Source: Neptunitalea chrysea (GTDB taxonomy: Bacteria; Bacteroidota; Bacteroidia; Flavobacteriales; Flavobacteriaceae). From it: a DNA stretch of 64,000 nt. The notes beneath the pieces were generated by a model, which worked only from the letters and a program-made list of their open reading frames with translations, was not told the DNA's origin and did no database searches. This document shows positions 34,656 through 42,700 of the stretch, piece after piece. Numbering within the stretch: the stretch's first letter is position 1; each line of letters opens with the position of its first letter. Both the position numbers and the translations under genes were made by a program. The DNA lies in assembly GCF_027924145.1 (NCBI RefSeq), contig NZ_BRVP01000002.1:186001-250000 (forward strand), written 5' to 3'.

Positions 34656-35493
34656 GGCTTATCAAATCGTTTAAATCTTTATAGTTTTTATAAATATGTC
34701 TTTGGTCTATGACATGAGTGTGTTTATCAATCAAGCGCATTGTAGCTAGCTGCCCTGCCTTGTCATTATCCAAGTAGAGCTGTACCCATTCGTAATTATC
34801 TAAATGGATTTCAATAAGCTTTATAAATGCAATAGAGTTTAATACAAGGACATCTGAAGTTTTTAATACCTTATCATCTAATATTGCAAGTGATAACAAA
34901 TCAAACATCCCTTCTAGAATGATTAATTGTTTGCTATTATTTTGGATATAGGTATAAGATTTCGGGCTACTACTGTTTTTAAAAATCTTGTTGCGTAATT
35001 CCCAACCATCTTTATTGTTTTTTAGTCCTATGGCGAAAAATTCAGTTGCCTTATACTGGTACCAAACTTCTTTACAATAGGTGTTTGCTATATTTAATGG
35101 AATACCTCTAGAATTTAAATATTGAATTAAAGCAGGATGTGTAATATCTAGAACTTTAATAATCTTAATAACGCCTGCATTCTTATTAGAAGTCCATTGT
35201 TTTTTAGATGAGTTATTTACAATGCCATCATTTAAAAATTCTAGAGTATCTTTTATAGAACACTTTAAAATCTGACAGACTAAATCGATCACATTTCCGC
35301 CAATACCTTCACCGTGGTCATACCATCGATTTTTTGTTTTAGATACTTTAAAAGAGGCTTGGGTTTCTGACCTGAAAGGACTCAGAAACCAAGCTTCTTT
35401 TTCCGTTGTCTTTTTGGGAAAGTGTCCTAATTTTTCCAGTGCTTTTTCCACTGGAAAATTACGGGCTGTTTCACAATTTATTTTTCTTTTCAT
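34633..35493 (-). CDS. Toprim-domain primase of the mobile element
   Basis: The start is placed at the ATG at 35493 (MKRKINCETARNFPVEKALE), because the longer frame to 35550 would run into a repeat of the iteron region. The N-terminal part (about 1-95) resembles the CHC2 zinc-finger primase region (FLSPFRSETQASFKVSK, RWYDHGEGIGGNVIDLV) although the zinc-binding cysteines are not obvious. The C-terminal part is a toprim fold: LIILEGMFDLLSL with the catalytic Glu, and LYLDNDKAG with Asp-x-Asp. Such proteins prime replication of mobilizable elements after transfer. It is encoded before MobC and after the helicase. Confidence 0.85.
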   Translation of the reverse strand: MKRKINCETARNFPVEKALEKLGHFPKKTTEKEAWFLSPFRSETQASFKVSKTKNRWYDHGEGIGGNVIDLVCQILKCSIKDTLEFLNDGIVNNSSKKQWTSNKNAGVIKIIKVLDITHPALIQYLNSRGIPLNIANTYCKEVWYQYKATEFFAIGLKNNKDGWELRNKIFKNSSSPKSYTYIQNNSKQLIILEGMFDLLSLAILDDKVLKTSDVLVLNSIAFIKLIEIHLDNYEWVQLYLDNDKAGQLATMRLIDKHTHVIDQRHIYKNYKDLNDLISHDKNKQI

Positions 35494-35528
35494 AAGCCAA
35501 TGTGTTTTTAGGTGATTCTTTGATGATA

Positions 35529-35673
35529 TGATGACAGCACCCTTTAACACCTTATTATCATTGGGTTCCCAATGTCATCATTTCGTCATCACATCATCGT
35601 TTATCCTTTATTATACTTCTTTTCTGTCATCATTATTTTTTTTGATGACAAAATGATGACAGTTTGATGACAG
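35529..35673. repeat. Iteron-like TGATGACA(G) repeats between primase and helicase genes
   Basis: Copies of TGATGACAG or its complement lie at 35529-35537, 35573-35580, 35585-35591 (partial), 35624-35632, 35643-35650, 35654-35662 and 35665-35673. The last three are direct repeats exactly 11 bases apart, one helical turn. Iterons next to replication genes often mark an origin or the autoregulation site of a replication protein. Confidence 0.7.
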
Positions 35674-35699
35674 CCTTAGCCCTTGTAAAGATTAGGATT

Positions 35700-36908
35700 C
35701 TACAATTCCGTCATCATATCATCAAAATTTTTGGTCAAGAAATCCTTTTCCACCGTAAAATATCTACCTTTTGCATCTGCTAAAGTCATATCACCGTCCG
35801 TCCATATCATAAATTTTTGATATTTGTTTGAGTTCTCCTGGTTGCTTAATTTCCAATCTATTTTTAGTAGTTTCCGTAATTGTGTCAAGTCTGTTTTTAC
35901 TCGGGTCTTGTTGAGAGCCAATAAAGCATCCATAGGACAGAGATCTATTGTTTTTAAATCAAACTTTTCTATTACGCTCAATAAGATACTAGCCAACTCT
36001 TTTTCAACCCGATTACGATTATTTTGAACCAATTTAATCAGTGCACGCGTTTTTATCTGTTGAGCAGTGAACCACATCCTCGTTACATGTTTTGAGCTTA
36101 ACTCTCTATGCTGTAAAAAATACATAAACGCCGGAATTTCCTTAATTAGGCTTTCAAGAAAATGAGTTTGTTCTTTTTTAATAGTTGGGATTTTTATCAC
36201 CCAGAAACGCGTTTCATTAGCATCTATCTTAATAAAGTTTTCTTCATTATTACTACATAGTATAAACTTTCCAAAAAATTCCACTTCTCGTTTATCCTTC
36301 CCTTTGGCTTCTAACTTATTAATATTAGTGGTACTTAAATATTTGATACGTTCTGTAAGCTCTTCTTTATTAAACAACACTTCATCAATACATATTAAAA
36401 GTTTGTTTGCCCAATCTGCATTGAATTGACTGCTAAAACTATCATTAGTTAAATAGGTCAAGTTATTGTCAAAGATTTCCTTAAGCCATTTTAAAAAGGT
36501 ACTTTTTCCTGTAGAGCGTTCTTTAGAAACCAAGCATAGAATAGGTAATACTTGGATGGGTTTTAAATATAATAACTGGAGATAATCTAAACCCAATTCA
36601 GAATGCTTCCCGTAAATATGCTTTACAAATTCTAAAGATTTGGAAATATCTCCTTCTTTAGGCTGCTTCCCTAAAGGCGAATAAATATTATAAAACCCTA
36701 GATATTCTTGTTTAAAGTTTAGATGGTTTGGAATACAAGTAAAACCATCAAATTTAGGAATCTTACTTAAAAGATCTTTACCATGGTCTTGTTTAATGGT
36801 TTCCATGTTCCAATGCACTAGGATGTCATTAAAATGACCTGCTATGGTTGGAGCTTTGACGCGTTTATAATAGGATGTACCTACACGTATATAAGGTATC
36901 TGTTTCAT
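35700..36908 (-). CDS. Primase-associated helicase (DUF5906-like, SF3-type)
   Basis: The 402-residue protein has a P-loop helicase core with Walker A SKERSTGKS (128-136), Walker B LLICIDEV (170-177), and a sensor-like ILCSNNEENFIKID segment followed by ETRFWVIKIP. This matches the helicase half of primase-helicase proteins used by Bacteroidota mobilizable elements. A C-terminal winged-helix-like part is likely. It lies next to the iteron region and is followed by the toprim gene, giving a split helicase/primase replication unit. Confidence 0.85.
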   Translation of the reverse strand: MKQIPYIRVGTSYYKRVKAPTIAGHFNDILVHWNMETIKQDHGKDLLSKIPKFDGFTCIPNHLNFKQEYLGFYNIYSPLGKQPKEGDISKSLEFVKHIYGKHSELGLDYLQLLYLKPIQVLPILCLVSKERSTGKSTFLKWLKEIFDNNLTYLTNDSFSSQFNADWANKLLICIDEVLFNKEELTERIKYLSTTNINKLEAKGKDKREVEFFGKFILCSNNEENFIKIDANETRFWVIKIPTIKKEQTHFLESLIKEIPAFMYFLQHRELSSKHVTRMWFTAQQIKTRALIKLVQNNRNRVEKELASILLSVIEKFDLKTIDLCPMDALLALNKTRVKTDLTQLRKLLKIDWKLSNQENSNKYQKFMIWTDGDMTLADAKGRYFTVEKDFLTKNFDDMMTEL

Positions 36909-36938
36909 GAGAATTATTTTTTCAATGATGATTGTTCC

Positions 36939-37226
36939 CTATTGGACTTTATGACGCATGGTATATGCTAAAGCTTCCGCTTCTATATCGTGTTTGGATT
37001 TCCTTCTATTTTGTAGTAACCATTCAACGAGTTTGGCTTTATCAAAAAAGAGCATTTTTCCGTTGGGTTTGGAGTGTGGTATTCTACCTGAAGCTGTTAG
37101 TTTATAAAGATAGCTTCTGGATATACCAGTGTAATCACAGGCTTCGTCAAAGGTTAAAACTTCTTTGCTTCCTATGAGTAGTTTTTCTAAACGATCCAAT
37201 CGTTCTAGTATTAATAAAGTGTCCAT
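36939..37226 (-). CDS. Helix-turn-helix (excisionase-like) regulator
   Basis: The 95-residue product has a short coiled N-terminus and a MerR/Xis-type helix-turn-helix: VLTFDEACDYTGISRSYLYKL, then TASGRIPHSKPNGKMLFFDKAKLVEWLLQ with the wing. Proteins like this head the replication/mobilization operon of Bacteroidota mobile elements and act as directionality or transcription factors. It lies 30 bases before the helicase gene. Confidence 0.88.
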   Translation of the reverse strand: MDTLLILERLDRLEKLLIGSKEVLTFDEACDYTGISRSYLYKLTASGRIPHSKPNGKMLFFDKAKLVEWLLQNRRKSKHDIEAEALAYTMRHKVQ

Positions 37227-37549
37227 TTTTATTGTTTTTAGATTTATAAAATGAACAAAAGCGCTTTTGCTTTCCCTTATGGGATGATAGAAATAAAAAT
37301 ATAAAATGTGGCTATTGAAAGAAGAATAAAATTCAATTAGTTATCCACAAGTATTTGACAAACAACAAATTAAACTAAAACAATTCAAAATTAATTCAAA
37401 TGTTAAAGCATATTTTTTTTTAACATTTTATGATATCAAATTAATCCATTTAAAATTGAATATTAATGCCGTTTTAAGACCTATTTTGAGTTATTAACAA
37501 TGAAAATCAGGAGTTTTAGGAAATTTGAGTATATAAAAACGCAGATATC
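37227..37549. other. Intergenic region with a perfect DnaA box
   Basis: This 323-base gap lies upstream of the helix-turn-helix gene and downstream of the integrase. It is AT-rich and holds a perfect DnaA-box sequence TTATCCACA at 37341-37349. A promoter for the replication/mobilization operon must lie here. I see no coding frame and no strong hairpin, so an oriT could not be placed. Confidence 0.5.
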
Positions 37550-38686
37550 CTAATCTTTAGAAATTTTTAAGACCGGAATACTGTTAGCTGCTTCTTTCAT
37601 TTTGACATCAATTATTTTAGCATAAATCTGGGTCGTTCTTATCTCTTTATGTCCAAGTCGTTTTGAAACCGTATAAATATCTGCACCATTTTCTAATAAC
37701 AATACAGCATTTGTATGTCTAGCACTGTGAAAAGTAATATGCTTTGAAATTCCAGCACGCATGCACCACTTTAAAATCTCAGCATTAAAATGAGCACCAT
37801 ACTTAAGGCCTTTAAATACTTTATCTTCTCTATTACCTCGTTCTCTTAACAACTCCCTAGCTTGTTGTGAAATATAAAGATATTCGAGACCTTCGGTTTT
37901 CTTCTGTCTGAAAATAATTCGATAATCTTCTTCCTCTTCTCTTACTTCAGCCCATTTTAATTTATTAATATCACTCCAGCGAAGTCCTGTAAGACAACTA
38001 AATATAAAAGCTCTTTTTAAAACAGTATGTTTACAAGGCGTTTCACTTAATGCTTGCAGCTCTGAATGTGTTAGATATTCTCTTTTAGATTCACCTTGAC
38101 TAAACCCTTTAACAGATTTAACCACATCTATATTCAAATACCCTTCTGTATAAGCTTCTCTGAGCACAGCACGTAATTTATTGAAGTAGGTATATTTTGT
38201 ATTTTGAGATAATAACGTACCGCCATTAGTTTTAGCCTCTGTATTAAGATATTTCTTAAACCCTTTTAAAAAATTCTCATCTACATCCTTAATAGTTAGA
38301 TTTGATGAACAATAGCGTTCTAAATGCTTAAAAGCAGCTTCCCAATTATCATAGTTCCCTTTATTATCATATCTATCTTCCTTAAGTTTATTATAATAAT
38401 CCAAGAACAAAACTTTCCCTTTATTGTTATCTTCAATATTGAATTTGCCTTTTATTAACTCTGCTTTTTTAAGTGTTAATATATTTTCAGCCAGTTGCCA
38501 GATTTCTTTATTCTCATTCTTTTCAGATATCGTGATTGGATTACCATGAAGATATAGCTTTAAATATTCAAAACTTCTGTTGTGAGTTTGTTTTCCATTC
38601 TCATCTATGGAATATCCTTTGTAATATTCTAAATACAAACTAATCCGCCCAGAAGTGAGTTTCTTTTTTTTTAAACTTATTTTCAT
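37550..38686 (-). CDS. int: Tyrosine recombinase (integrase) of the element
   Basis: The 378-residue product has an arm-binding N-terminus, a SAM-like core-binding domain (about 90-190) and a catalytic domain with the five signature residues in view: Arg236 (TGLRWSD), a Lys in the beta-hairpin region, His320-x-x-Arg323 (HSARH), His346 (LGHKEI) and nucleophile Tyr355 (TTQIYAK). It integrates and excises the element, here close to the mnmE end. It is preceded by two overlapping small HTH genes that may act as excisionases. Length is normal for Bacteroidota integrases. Confidence 0.93.
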   Translation of the reverse strand: MKISLKKKKLTSGRISLYLEYYKGYSIDENGKQTHNRSFEYLKLYLHGNPITISEKNENKEIWQLAENILTLKKAELIKGKFNIEDNNKGKVLFLDYYNKLKEDRYDNKGNYDNWEAAFKHLERYCSSNLTIKDVDENFLKGFKKYLNTEAKTNGGTLLSQNTKYTYFNKLRAVLREAYTEGYLNIDVVKSVKGFSQGESKREYLTHSELQALSETPCKHTVLKRAFIFSCLTGLRWSDINKLKWAEVREEEEDYRIIFRQKKTEGLEYLYISQQARELLRERGNREDKVFKGLKYGAHFNAEILKWCMRAGISKHITFHSARHTNAVLLLENGADIYTVSKRLGHKEIRTTQIYAKIIDVKMKEAANSIPVLKISKD

Positions 38687-38716
38687 AACCTATAGCTTAC
38701 TAATTGTTAAACTTAA

Positions 38717-38911
38717 TTAATGCTTCTTGAAGAGATTATCAATGTCGGAACGTTTAATTCTAAGAACCCTTTCACCAAAGTTAATCGCTTTTATATTACC
38801 ATCCTTAATATTACGGTATACTGTTTTTATTGAACAATTTAAAAGAACTGCTGTTTCTTTTACTGTAAGAATCTCTTTTTCGCTTAAAATTTTTAGATCT
38901 ATTTTATTCAT
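38717..38911 (-). CDS. Small HTH excisionase-family protein
   Basis: The start is placed at the ATG at 38911, whose codon overlaps the end of the upstream gene by 8 bases (the longer frame to 38947 is less likely). The 64-residue product is a single excisionase-type winged helix: EILTVKETAVLLNCSIKTVY, RNIKDGNIKAINFGERVLRI, KRSDIDNLF. It is closely similar to the C-terminal domain of the upstream zinc-ribbon gene, so they are tandem paralogues. It lies 30 bases before the integrase and probably controls excision. Confidence 0.85.
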   Translation of the reverse strand: MNKIDLKILSEKEILTVKETAVLLNCSIKTVYRNIKDGNIKAINFGERVLRIKRSDIDNLFKKH

Positions 38912-39263
38912 TTCTAAATAATTTATCAAGTTCTGATCGTTTAACAATTATCTTTTTTATTTTCAAATCGATTGGTTTCAGCTTTCCTGAGTGAATAATT
39001 TTATAAATAGTCTGTCTAGAACAGTTCATTAATATTGTAATATCCTTTACAGTTAAAAACTCTTTAGTTTTTATAAGTTTAATAACTTGGGTTTTCGTAT
39101 CAAATGTTTCCTCATTTGACCTCTTAATCTTTTTAGACTTAACCCTCTCTTTATAAGCTCTACTGTTACACTTATGACAGCAGTATCTGGTTACAGTCGT
39201 TTTAGCTATAAACTCATTATGGCAATATTCACAAATACGGATTATTTCAATATTTGAACTCAT
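38904..39263 (-). CDS. Zinc-ribbon plus HTH excisionase-like protein
   Basis: The 119-residue product combines an N-terminal Cys-rich ribbon (ICEYCHNEF … YCCHKCNSRAYKER) with a C-terminal excisionase-type winged helix (EFLTVKDITILMNCSRQTIY … IIVKRSELDKLF). The C-terminal half is paralogous to the next gene. It is the first gene of the element's integration module, with GGTGTAA repeats upstream in the 39342-39399 region that could be its operators or integrase arm sites. Confidence 0.8.
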   Translation of the reverse strand: MSSNIEIIRICEYCHNEFIAKTTVTRYCCHKCNSRAYKERVKSKKIKRSNEETFDTKTQVIKLIKTKEFLTVKDITILMNCSRQTIYKIIHSGKLKPIDLKIKKIIVKRSELDKLFRNE

Positions 39264-39340
39264 TCAAAGAAATAGCTATAAGTATCTTATTAGATGATAT
39301 TAGTTAATTAAGTGTCATTAAGGGACACAATTCCCAAACG

Positions 39341-39360
39341 AGGTGTAAATTTTTACACCT
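39341..39360. repeat. Perfect inverted repeat of AGGTGTAAA
   Basis: AGGTGTAAA and its exact complement TTTACACCT face each other across two bases. The same unit recurs as direct repeats at 39380-39399 and near the other end of the element, so it is probably the binding site of the integrase, excisionase or the zinc-ribbon HTH protein. Confidence 0.6.
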
Positions 39361-39379
39361 TTTTCAAATTTAATAAAAA

Positions 39380-39399
39380 AAGGTGTAAAAATGGTGTAA
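39380..39399 (+). repeat. Right arm-type repeat (two GGTGTAA units)
   Basis: AAGGTGTAAAAATGGTGTAA differs at one position from the repeat at 19589-19608. Both lie just inside the proposed element ends and in the same orientation. Confidence 0.6.
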
Positions 39400-39518
39400 A
39401 AATATTGAAATTATTAACCTACAAAGGAAAGAGTAAGAAAATAAAATTAATTTTATAATACTGATTTTTAGAGTTTTAAGACCAAAACAAATCAAATGAC
39501 ATCAAAAAAAATACTTAT

Positions 39519-39534
39519 TTATTTCCCTATACAA
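39519..39534 (+). repeat. Right att-like core at the mnmE 3' end
   Basis: TTATTTCCCTATACAA includes the mnmE stop codon and the codons for its last Cys-Ile-Gly-Lys residues on the minus strand. It is imperfectly repeated at 19533-19549. The end of mnmE is strongly conserved in protein and DNA, which makes it a good integration target. Confidence 0.5.
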
Positions 39535-40907
39535 AAATTAGCAAAAATATTACCCAACAAATCATCAGAGGTTACCTCTCCCGTAATTTCCCCAAAATAG
39601 TATAACGCTTGTCGTATATCTATAGCCAATAAGTCACCAGATAAACCATCATTTAAGCCTAATTGCACTTTTTCTATTTCTTCTAACGCTTTAAGTAAGG
39701 CATCGTAGTGTCTACCATTGGTTACAATAGTTTCATTGTTGCGTAACTGCCCCGTATTAATAAATTGCAATAAAGTATTTTTTAGCTCATCGATTCCTGT
39801 TTTTTCTTTAGCCGATAATAAAAGTAAATGCTCATAATGAAGCTCACTCTTTATAAGAGATGCATCCGTAGTATCTACTTTGTTCGCAATAATAATCAAT
39901 GGTTTTTGAGGGAACTGATTTTTTATTTTTTCAATTTCAACAGTAATTAACTTACTATTTTCTGCATAATGACTCGCATCAAACAAATAAATAACCACTT
40001 GTGCTTGTACTATTTTTTCAAAGGTCTTTTTAATACCAATACTTTCTACCACATCTTCGGTTTCTCTAATACCTGCGGTATCAATAAATCTAAAACCGAT
40101 TCCTTGTATCACCAACTCATCTTCTATGGTATCACGAGTAGTACCAGCTATATCACTAACAATAGCGCGTTCTTCATTTAATAGCGCATTCAATAGGGTA
40201 GACTTACCAACGTTTGGTGCTCCTACAATAGCAACAGGGATACCGTTTTTAATAACGTTGCCAACAGCAAAAGAATCTATAAGTCGTTTTAAAACCGTTT
40301 GTATACGGTTCAGTAAATTTTCAAATTGTGTTCTATCTGCAAATTCTACATCTTCTTCGGCAAAGTCTAGTTCTAACTCAATTAAAGAGGCAAAGTTTAG
40401 GAGTTCTTCTCTTAAAAGTTTTATTTCATTACTAAAACCACCTCGCATTTGTTGCATCGCTACTTGATGCGATGCTGCATTATCACTGGCAATAAGGTCG
40501 GCTACTGCTTCAGCCTGACTTAGGTCTATTTTACCGTTTAAGAAAGCTCGTAAGGTAAATTCACCAGCTTCGGCCATTCTGCAACCATTTCTTAGAAAAA
40601 GTTGTATAATTTCTTGTTGTATGTAAGTAGAACCATGACAAGAAATTTCCACAATATTTTCACCAGTATAGGAATTAGGTCCTTTAAAAATGGAAACTAA
40701 TACCTGATCTATAGTACGTTTATCTTCTACAATATGTCCTAAGTGTATGGTATGACTTTTTTGCTCAGTTAGTTCTTTACCATCCTTTATCGAATTAAAA
40801 AAAGAATTAACCAATGAGATTGCATCAGGCCCTGAGACTCTAATGACTGCAATAGCACCTGCACCTGAAGGTGTAGCTAATGCGATTATTGTGTCATTTA
40901 ATACCAT
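39519..40907 (-). CDS. mnmE: tRNA uridine-5-carboxymethylaminomethyl modification GTPase
   Basis: The 462-residue protein has the full MnmE layout: an N-terminal folate-binding domain (IIALATPSGAGAIAVIRVSG), a helical domain, an inserted G domain with GAPNVGKST, DIAGTTRDT, DTAGIRET and ANKVD, and the catalytic C-terminal CIGK with the conserved cysteine. With MnmG it modifies U34 of several tRNAs. The mobile element abuts its stop codon, but the reading frame and C-terminal motif are intact, as expected when an integrating element restores the end of its target gene. Confidence 0.97.
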   Translation of the reverse strand: MVLNDTIIALATPSGAGAIAVIRVSGPDAISLVNSFFNSIKDGKELTEQKSHTIHLGHIVEDKRTIDQVLVSIFKGPNSYTGENIVEISCHGSTYIQQEIIQLFLRNGCRMAEAGEFTLRAFLNGKIDLSQAEAVADLIASDNAASHQVAMQQMRGGFSNEIKLLREELLNFASLIELELDFAEEDVEFADRTQFENLLNRIQTVLKRLIDSFAVGNVIKNGIPVAIVGAPNVGKSTLLNALLNEERAIVSDIAGTTRDTIEDELVIQGIGFRFIDTAGIRETEDVVESIGIKKTFEKIVQAQVVIYLFDASHYAENSKLITVEIEKIKNQFPQKPLIIIANKVDTTDASLIKSELHYEHLLLLSAKEKTGIDELKNTLLQFINTGQLRNNETIVTNGRHYDALLKALEEIEKVQLGLNDGLSGDLLAIDIRQALYYFGEITGEVTSDDLLGNIFANFCIGK

Positions 40908-41149
40908 AAATAGTTACATATTACTCGATAATCGAGATTTAATACTTCGAAGTTTGTCTCGAAATTAATACTTTTTTATAAACATGTCATGAGCGTATCA
41001 TGACAGTTTATGCTACAAAAATACTATTTTAATAATACTTTTTAAAATGTTGAGGATTACGTATTAATCTACTGTTAACGAGTATTAAGCATTTTAAAGA
41101 GATTTAAAAACGCTTGTAATTGTTGTGATTTTAGTATAAATAAAAAAGT
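40908..41149. promoter_or_regulatory. mnmE upstream region with palindromes
   Basis: The region holds two palindromes. CTCGATAATCGAG lies at 40924-40936. TGTCATGA and TCATGACA face each other across five bases at 40985-41005, an operator-like site. No hairpin with a T-run is present. A promoter for mnmE should lie here; I cannot pick out its elements with confidence. Confidence 0.4.
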
Positions 41150-41293
41150 ATGAGCTATTTTAATTTAGATAAAGAGAAAATATCCAAAACCATTTTTGAA
41201 TTTGATTACTATTGACAAACTATCATGTCTATTATCAAAAAAATAAGAAATTCTTATCAGAATACTTCTGGGCACATTTTTTTAACTTCATGA
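41150..41293 (+). pseudogene. Possible small gene interrupted by an in-frame TGA
   Basis: From an ATG at 41150 the frame reads MSYFNLDKEKISKTIFEFDY, Tyr, then TGA at 41213-41215, and stays open for 25 more codons (QTIMSIIKKIRNSYQN…) to TGA at 41291-41293. One change of TGG to TGA could have split a 47-residue peptide. No family is recognised and the frame is short, so it may be chance. Confidence 0.25.
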
Positions 41294-41358
41294 GAAGTTT
41301 GAAGAAATGTAAAATTAAAACAGTATTTTTAACTCTTTATAATCAATAATACTATTAG

Positions 41359-42261
41359 ATGATACCATTATTTGCTCAAGAAATAGAAATGGGAGAACAA
41401 TTAGAGACTGCCTGGGAAAAACTAGAAAAAAAATTAGGTGGTTGGGTTGACTCAATAATTGTTAATCTTCCTAATTTTCTATTAGCGATACTTATTTTTG
41501 GGGTATCATTTTTCTTATCTAACTATATAAATAAGTTCATATTAAAAGTACTTCAGCGCACAAAAATGCAACGATCTATAAAAGTTATGATTGCCAAAAT
41601 TGTTTCTATTGTAGTAATTATTGTAGGACTTGTTTTAGCGTTGGGTATTATGAACCTGAATAAGGTTTTAACTACCATGTTAGCGGGTGCCGGTGTTGCT
41701 GGTTTGGCGGTAGGTTTGGCACTTCAAGGTACATTATCTAATACGTTTTCAGGTATTATGTTATCTATTGTTGATTATATTAAGATTGGTGACTGGATAG
41801 ATACTAACGGATATTCGGGTGAGGTAGTAGAAATTAATTTACGTAATACTACTATTGAACAAGGAGATAATAATTTGGTGTTTATCCCTAATAAATTAGT
41901 AGTAGAAGGAAATCTTAAAAATTATTCTTCAAGACCTATAGCAAGAGTAATTCTTAGTTGTGGAGTAGGGTATGAGTCTGACCTTAAACTAGTCGAAGAG
42001 ATTACGGTAAATACGATTAAAGAAAACTTTAAAGATATTAATACCGAAGTTCAGTTTTATTATACTGAATTTGGAGATAGCTCTATTAATTTTGAAGTAC
42101 GATTTTGGATTCGGTCTAGAGACCAAATGACTCTTAATATAGCAAAAGGGAAGGCTATCGTACTTATAAAAGCAGCCTTTGATGAACATAATATCAATAT
42201 TCCATTCCCAATTAGAACTATTAATTTTAGTAATCCGATGTCTTTAGAAAAGAAAGATTAA
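41359..42261 (+). CDS. Small-conductance mechanosensitive channel (MscS family)
   Basis: The 300-residue product has three membrane helices (about 38-58, 75-97 and 101-125). The third, pore-lining helix holds the Gly/Ala-rich LAGAGVAGLAVGLALQGTLSN motif of MscS. The beta domain (IGDWIDTNGYSGEVVEINLRNT) and a C-terminal alpha/beta domain follow. The channel opens under membrane tension to release solutes during osmotic downshock. It stands alone, with ~450 bases upstream that hold only palindromes and a possible small pseudogene. Confidence 0.93.
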   Translation: MIPLFAQEIEMGEQLETAWEKLEKKLGGWVDSIIVNLPNFLLAILIFGVSFFLSNYINKFILKVLQRTKMQRSIKVMIAKIVSIVVIIVGLVLALGIMNLNKVLTTMLAGAGVAGLAVGLALQGTLSNTFSGIMLSIVDYIKIGDWIDTNGYSGEVVEINLRNTTIEQGDNNLVFIPNKLVVEGNLKNYSSRPIARVILSCGVGYESDLKLVEEITVNTIKENFKDINTEVQFYYTEFGDSSINFEVRFWIRSRDQMTLNIAKGKAIVLIKAAFDEHNINIPFPIRTINFSNPMSLEKKD

Positions 42262-42350
42262 TTTGTCAGTAACAATTCCTAAATAGGATTTTGTAACGTT
42301 TTTGATTATATTCGACTAATAAGTTGAAATCAATTAAAAATGAGTTACTT

Positions 42351-42698
42351 ATGAAGTATGCGATGAAAGAAGATAATCAATTATTAGTATTAATCCATGT
42401 GAGTCAATTAATTAATTTAGTTACTGGTATGGGTGGTTTTATAGTTCCTTTAATTATATGGCTTACACAAAAAGACACTGTTTACGATATGGATAGACAG
42501 GGTAAAATGATACTTAATTTTCAAATAAGCATGTTTATTTATGCTTTAATTTGTGTACCATTATGTTTTATTGTAATAGGTGTTTTTCTTTTGATTATAA
42601 TAGGGATTATTTCATTTGTTTTACCTATTATTAATGCTATTAAAGTTAATAAAGGTGAAGAACCGAATTATCCGTTATCTATTACACTTATAAAGTAA
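42351..42698 (+). CDS. DUF4870 membrane protein
   Basis: The start is placed at the ATG at 42351 (a TTG nine codons earlier or the ATG at 42363 are alternatives). The ~115-residue product has the DUF4870 pattern: a first helix with LVLIHVSQLINLVTGMGGFI, IWLTQKDTVYDMDRQGKMILNFQISM, then two more helices and PIINAIKVNKGEEPNYPLS. These are small inner membrane proteins of unknown role. It converges on ppk1 with 2 bases between stops. Confidence 0.88.
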   Translation: MKYAMKEDNQLLVLIHVSQLINLVTGMGGFIVPLIIWLTQKDTVYDMDRQGKMILNFQISMFIYALICVPLCFIVIGVFLLIIIGIISFVLPIINAIKVNKGEEPNYPLSITLIK

Positions 42699-42700
42699 GT

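Larger units (their letters stand above)
19533..39534. mobile_element. Putative integrative mobilizable element inserted at the 3' end of mnmE
   Basis: The interval is bounded by att-like direct repeats (19533-19549 and 39519-39534), the right one being the last codons of mnmE. Just inside each end lies a near-identical 20-base repeat. Within are a tyrosine integrase at the mnmE-proximal end, small HTH/excisionase genes, a helicase, a toprim primase, a MobC-like protein and a HxHxH relaxase, then defence cargo. No type IV secretion genes are present, so it would be mobilizable rather than self-transmissible. The 3' end of mnmE (trmE/thdF) is the known target of the SGI1 family of islands. The imperfect core repeats make the exact ends provisional. 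Confidence 0.65.

Noticed and set aside
35494-35550. 19-codon N-terminal extension of the toprim primase
   Set aside because: The extension covers one of the iteron repeats and does not look like the family's N-terminus; the ATG at 35493 does.
35521-35680. Possible CRISPR array from the TGATGACA repeats
   Set aside because: Repeat units are only 8-9 bases with 2-3 base spacers and mixed orientation; no cas genes in the window.
39264-39518. tRNA gene as the integration target
   Set aside because: No cloverleaf or TTCGA-type T-arm is seen at either end; the mnmE 3' end explains the site better.
19533-39534. Integrative conjugative element
   Set aside because: No VirB4/TraG, TraJ-N or coupling protein gene is present; only mobilization functions are encoded, so an IME is the better label.
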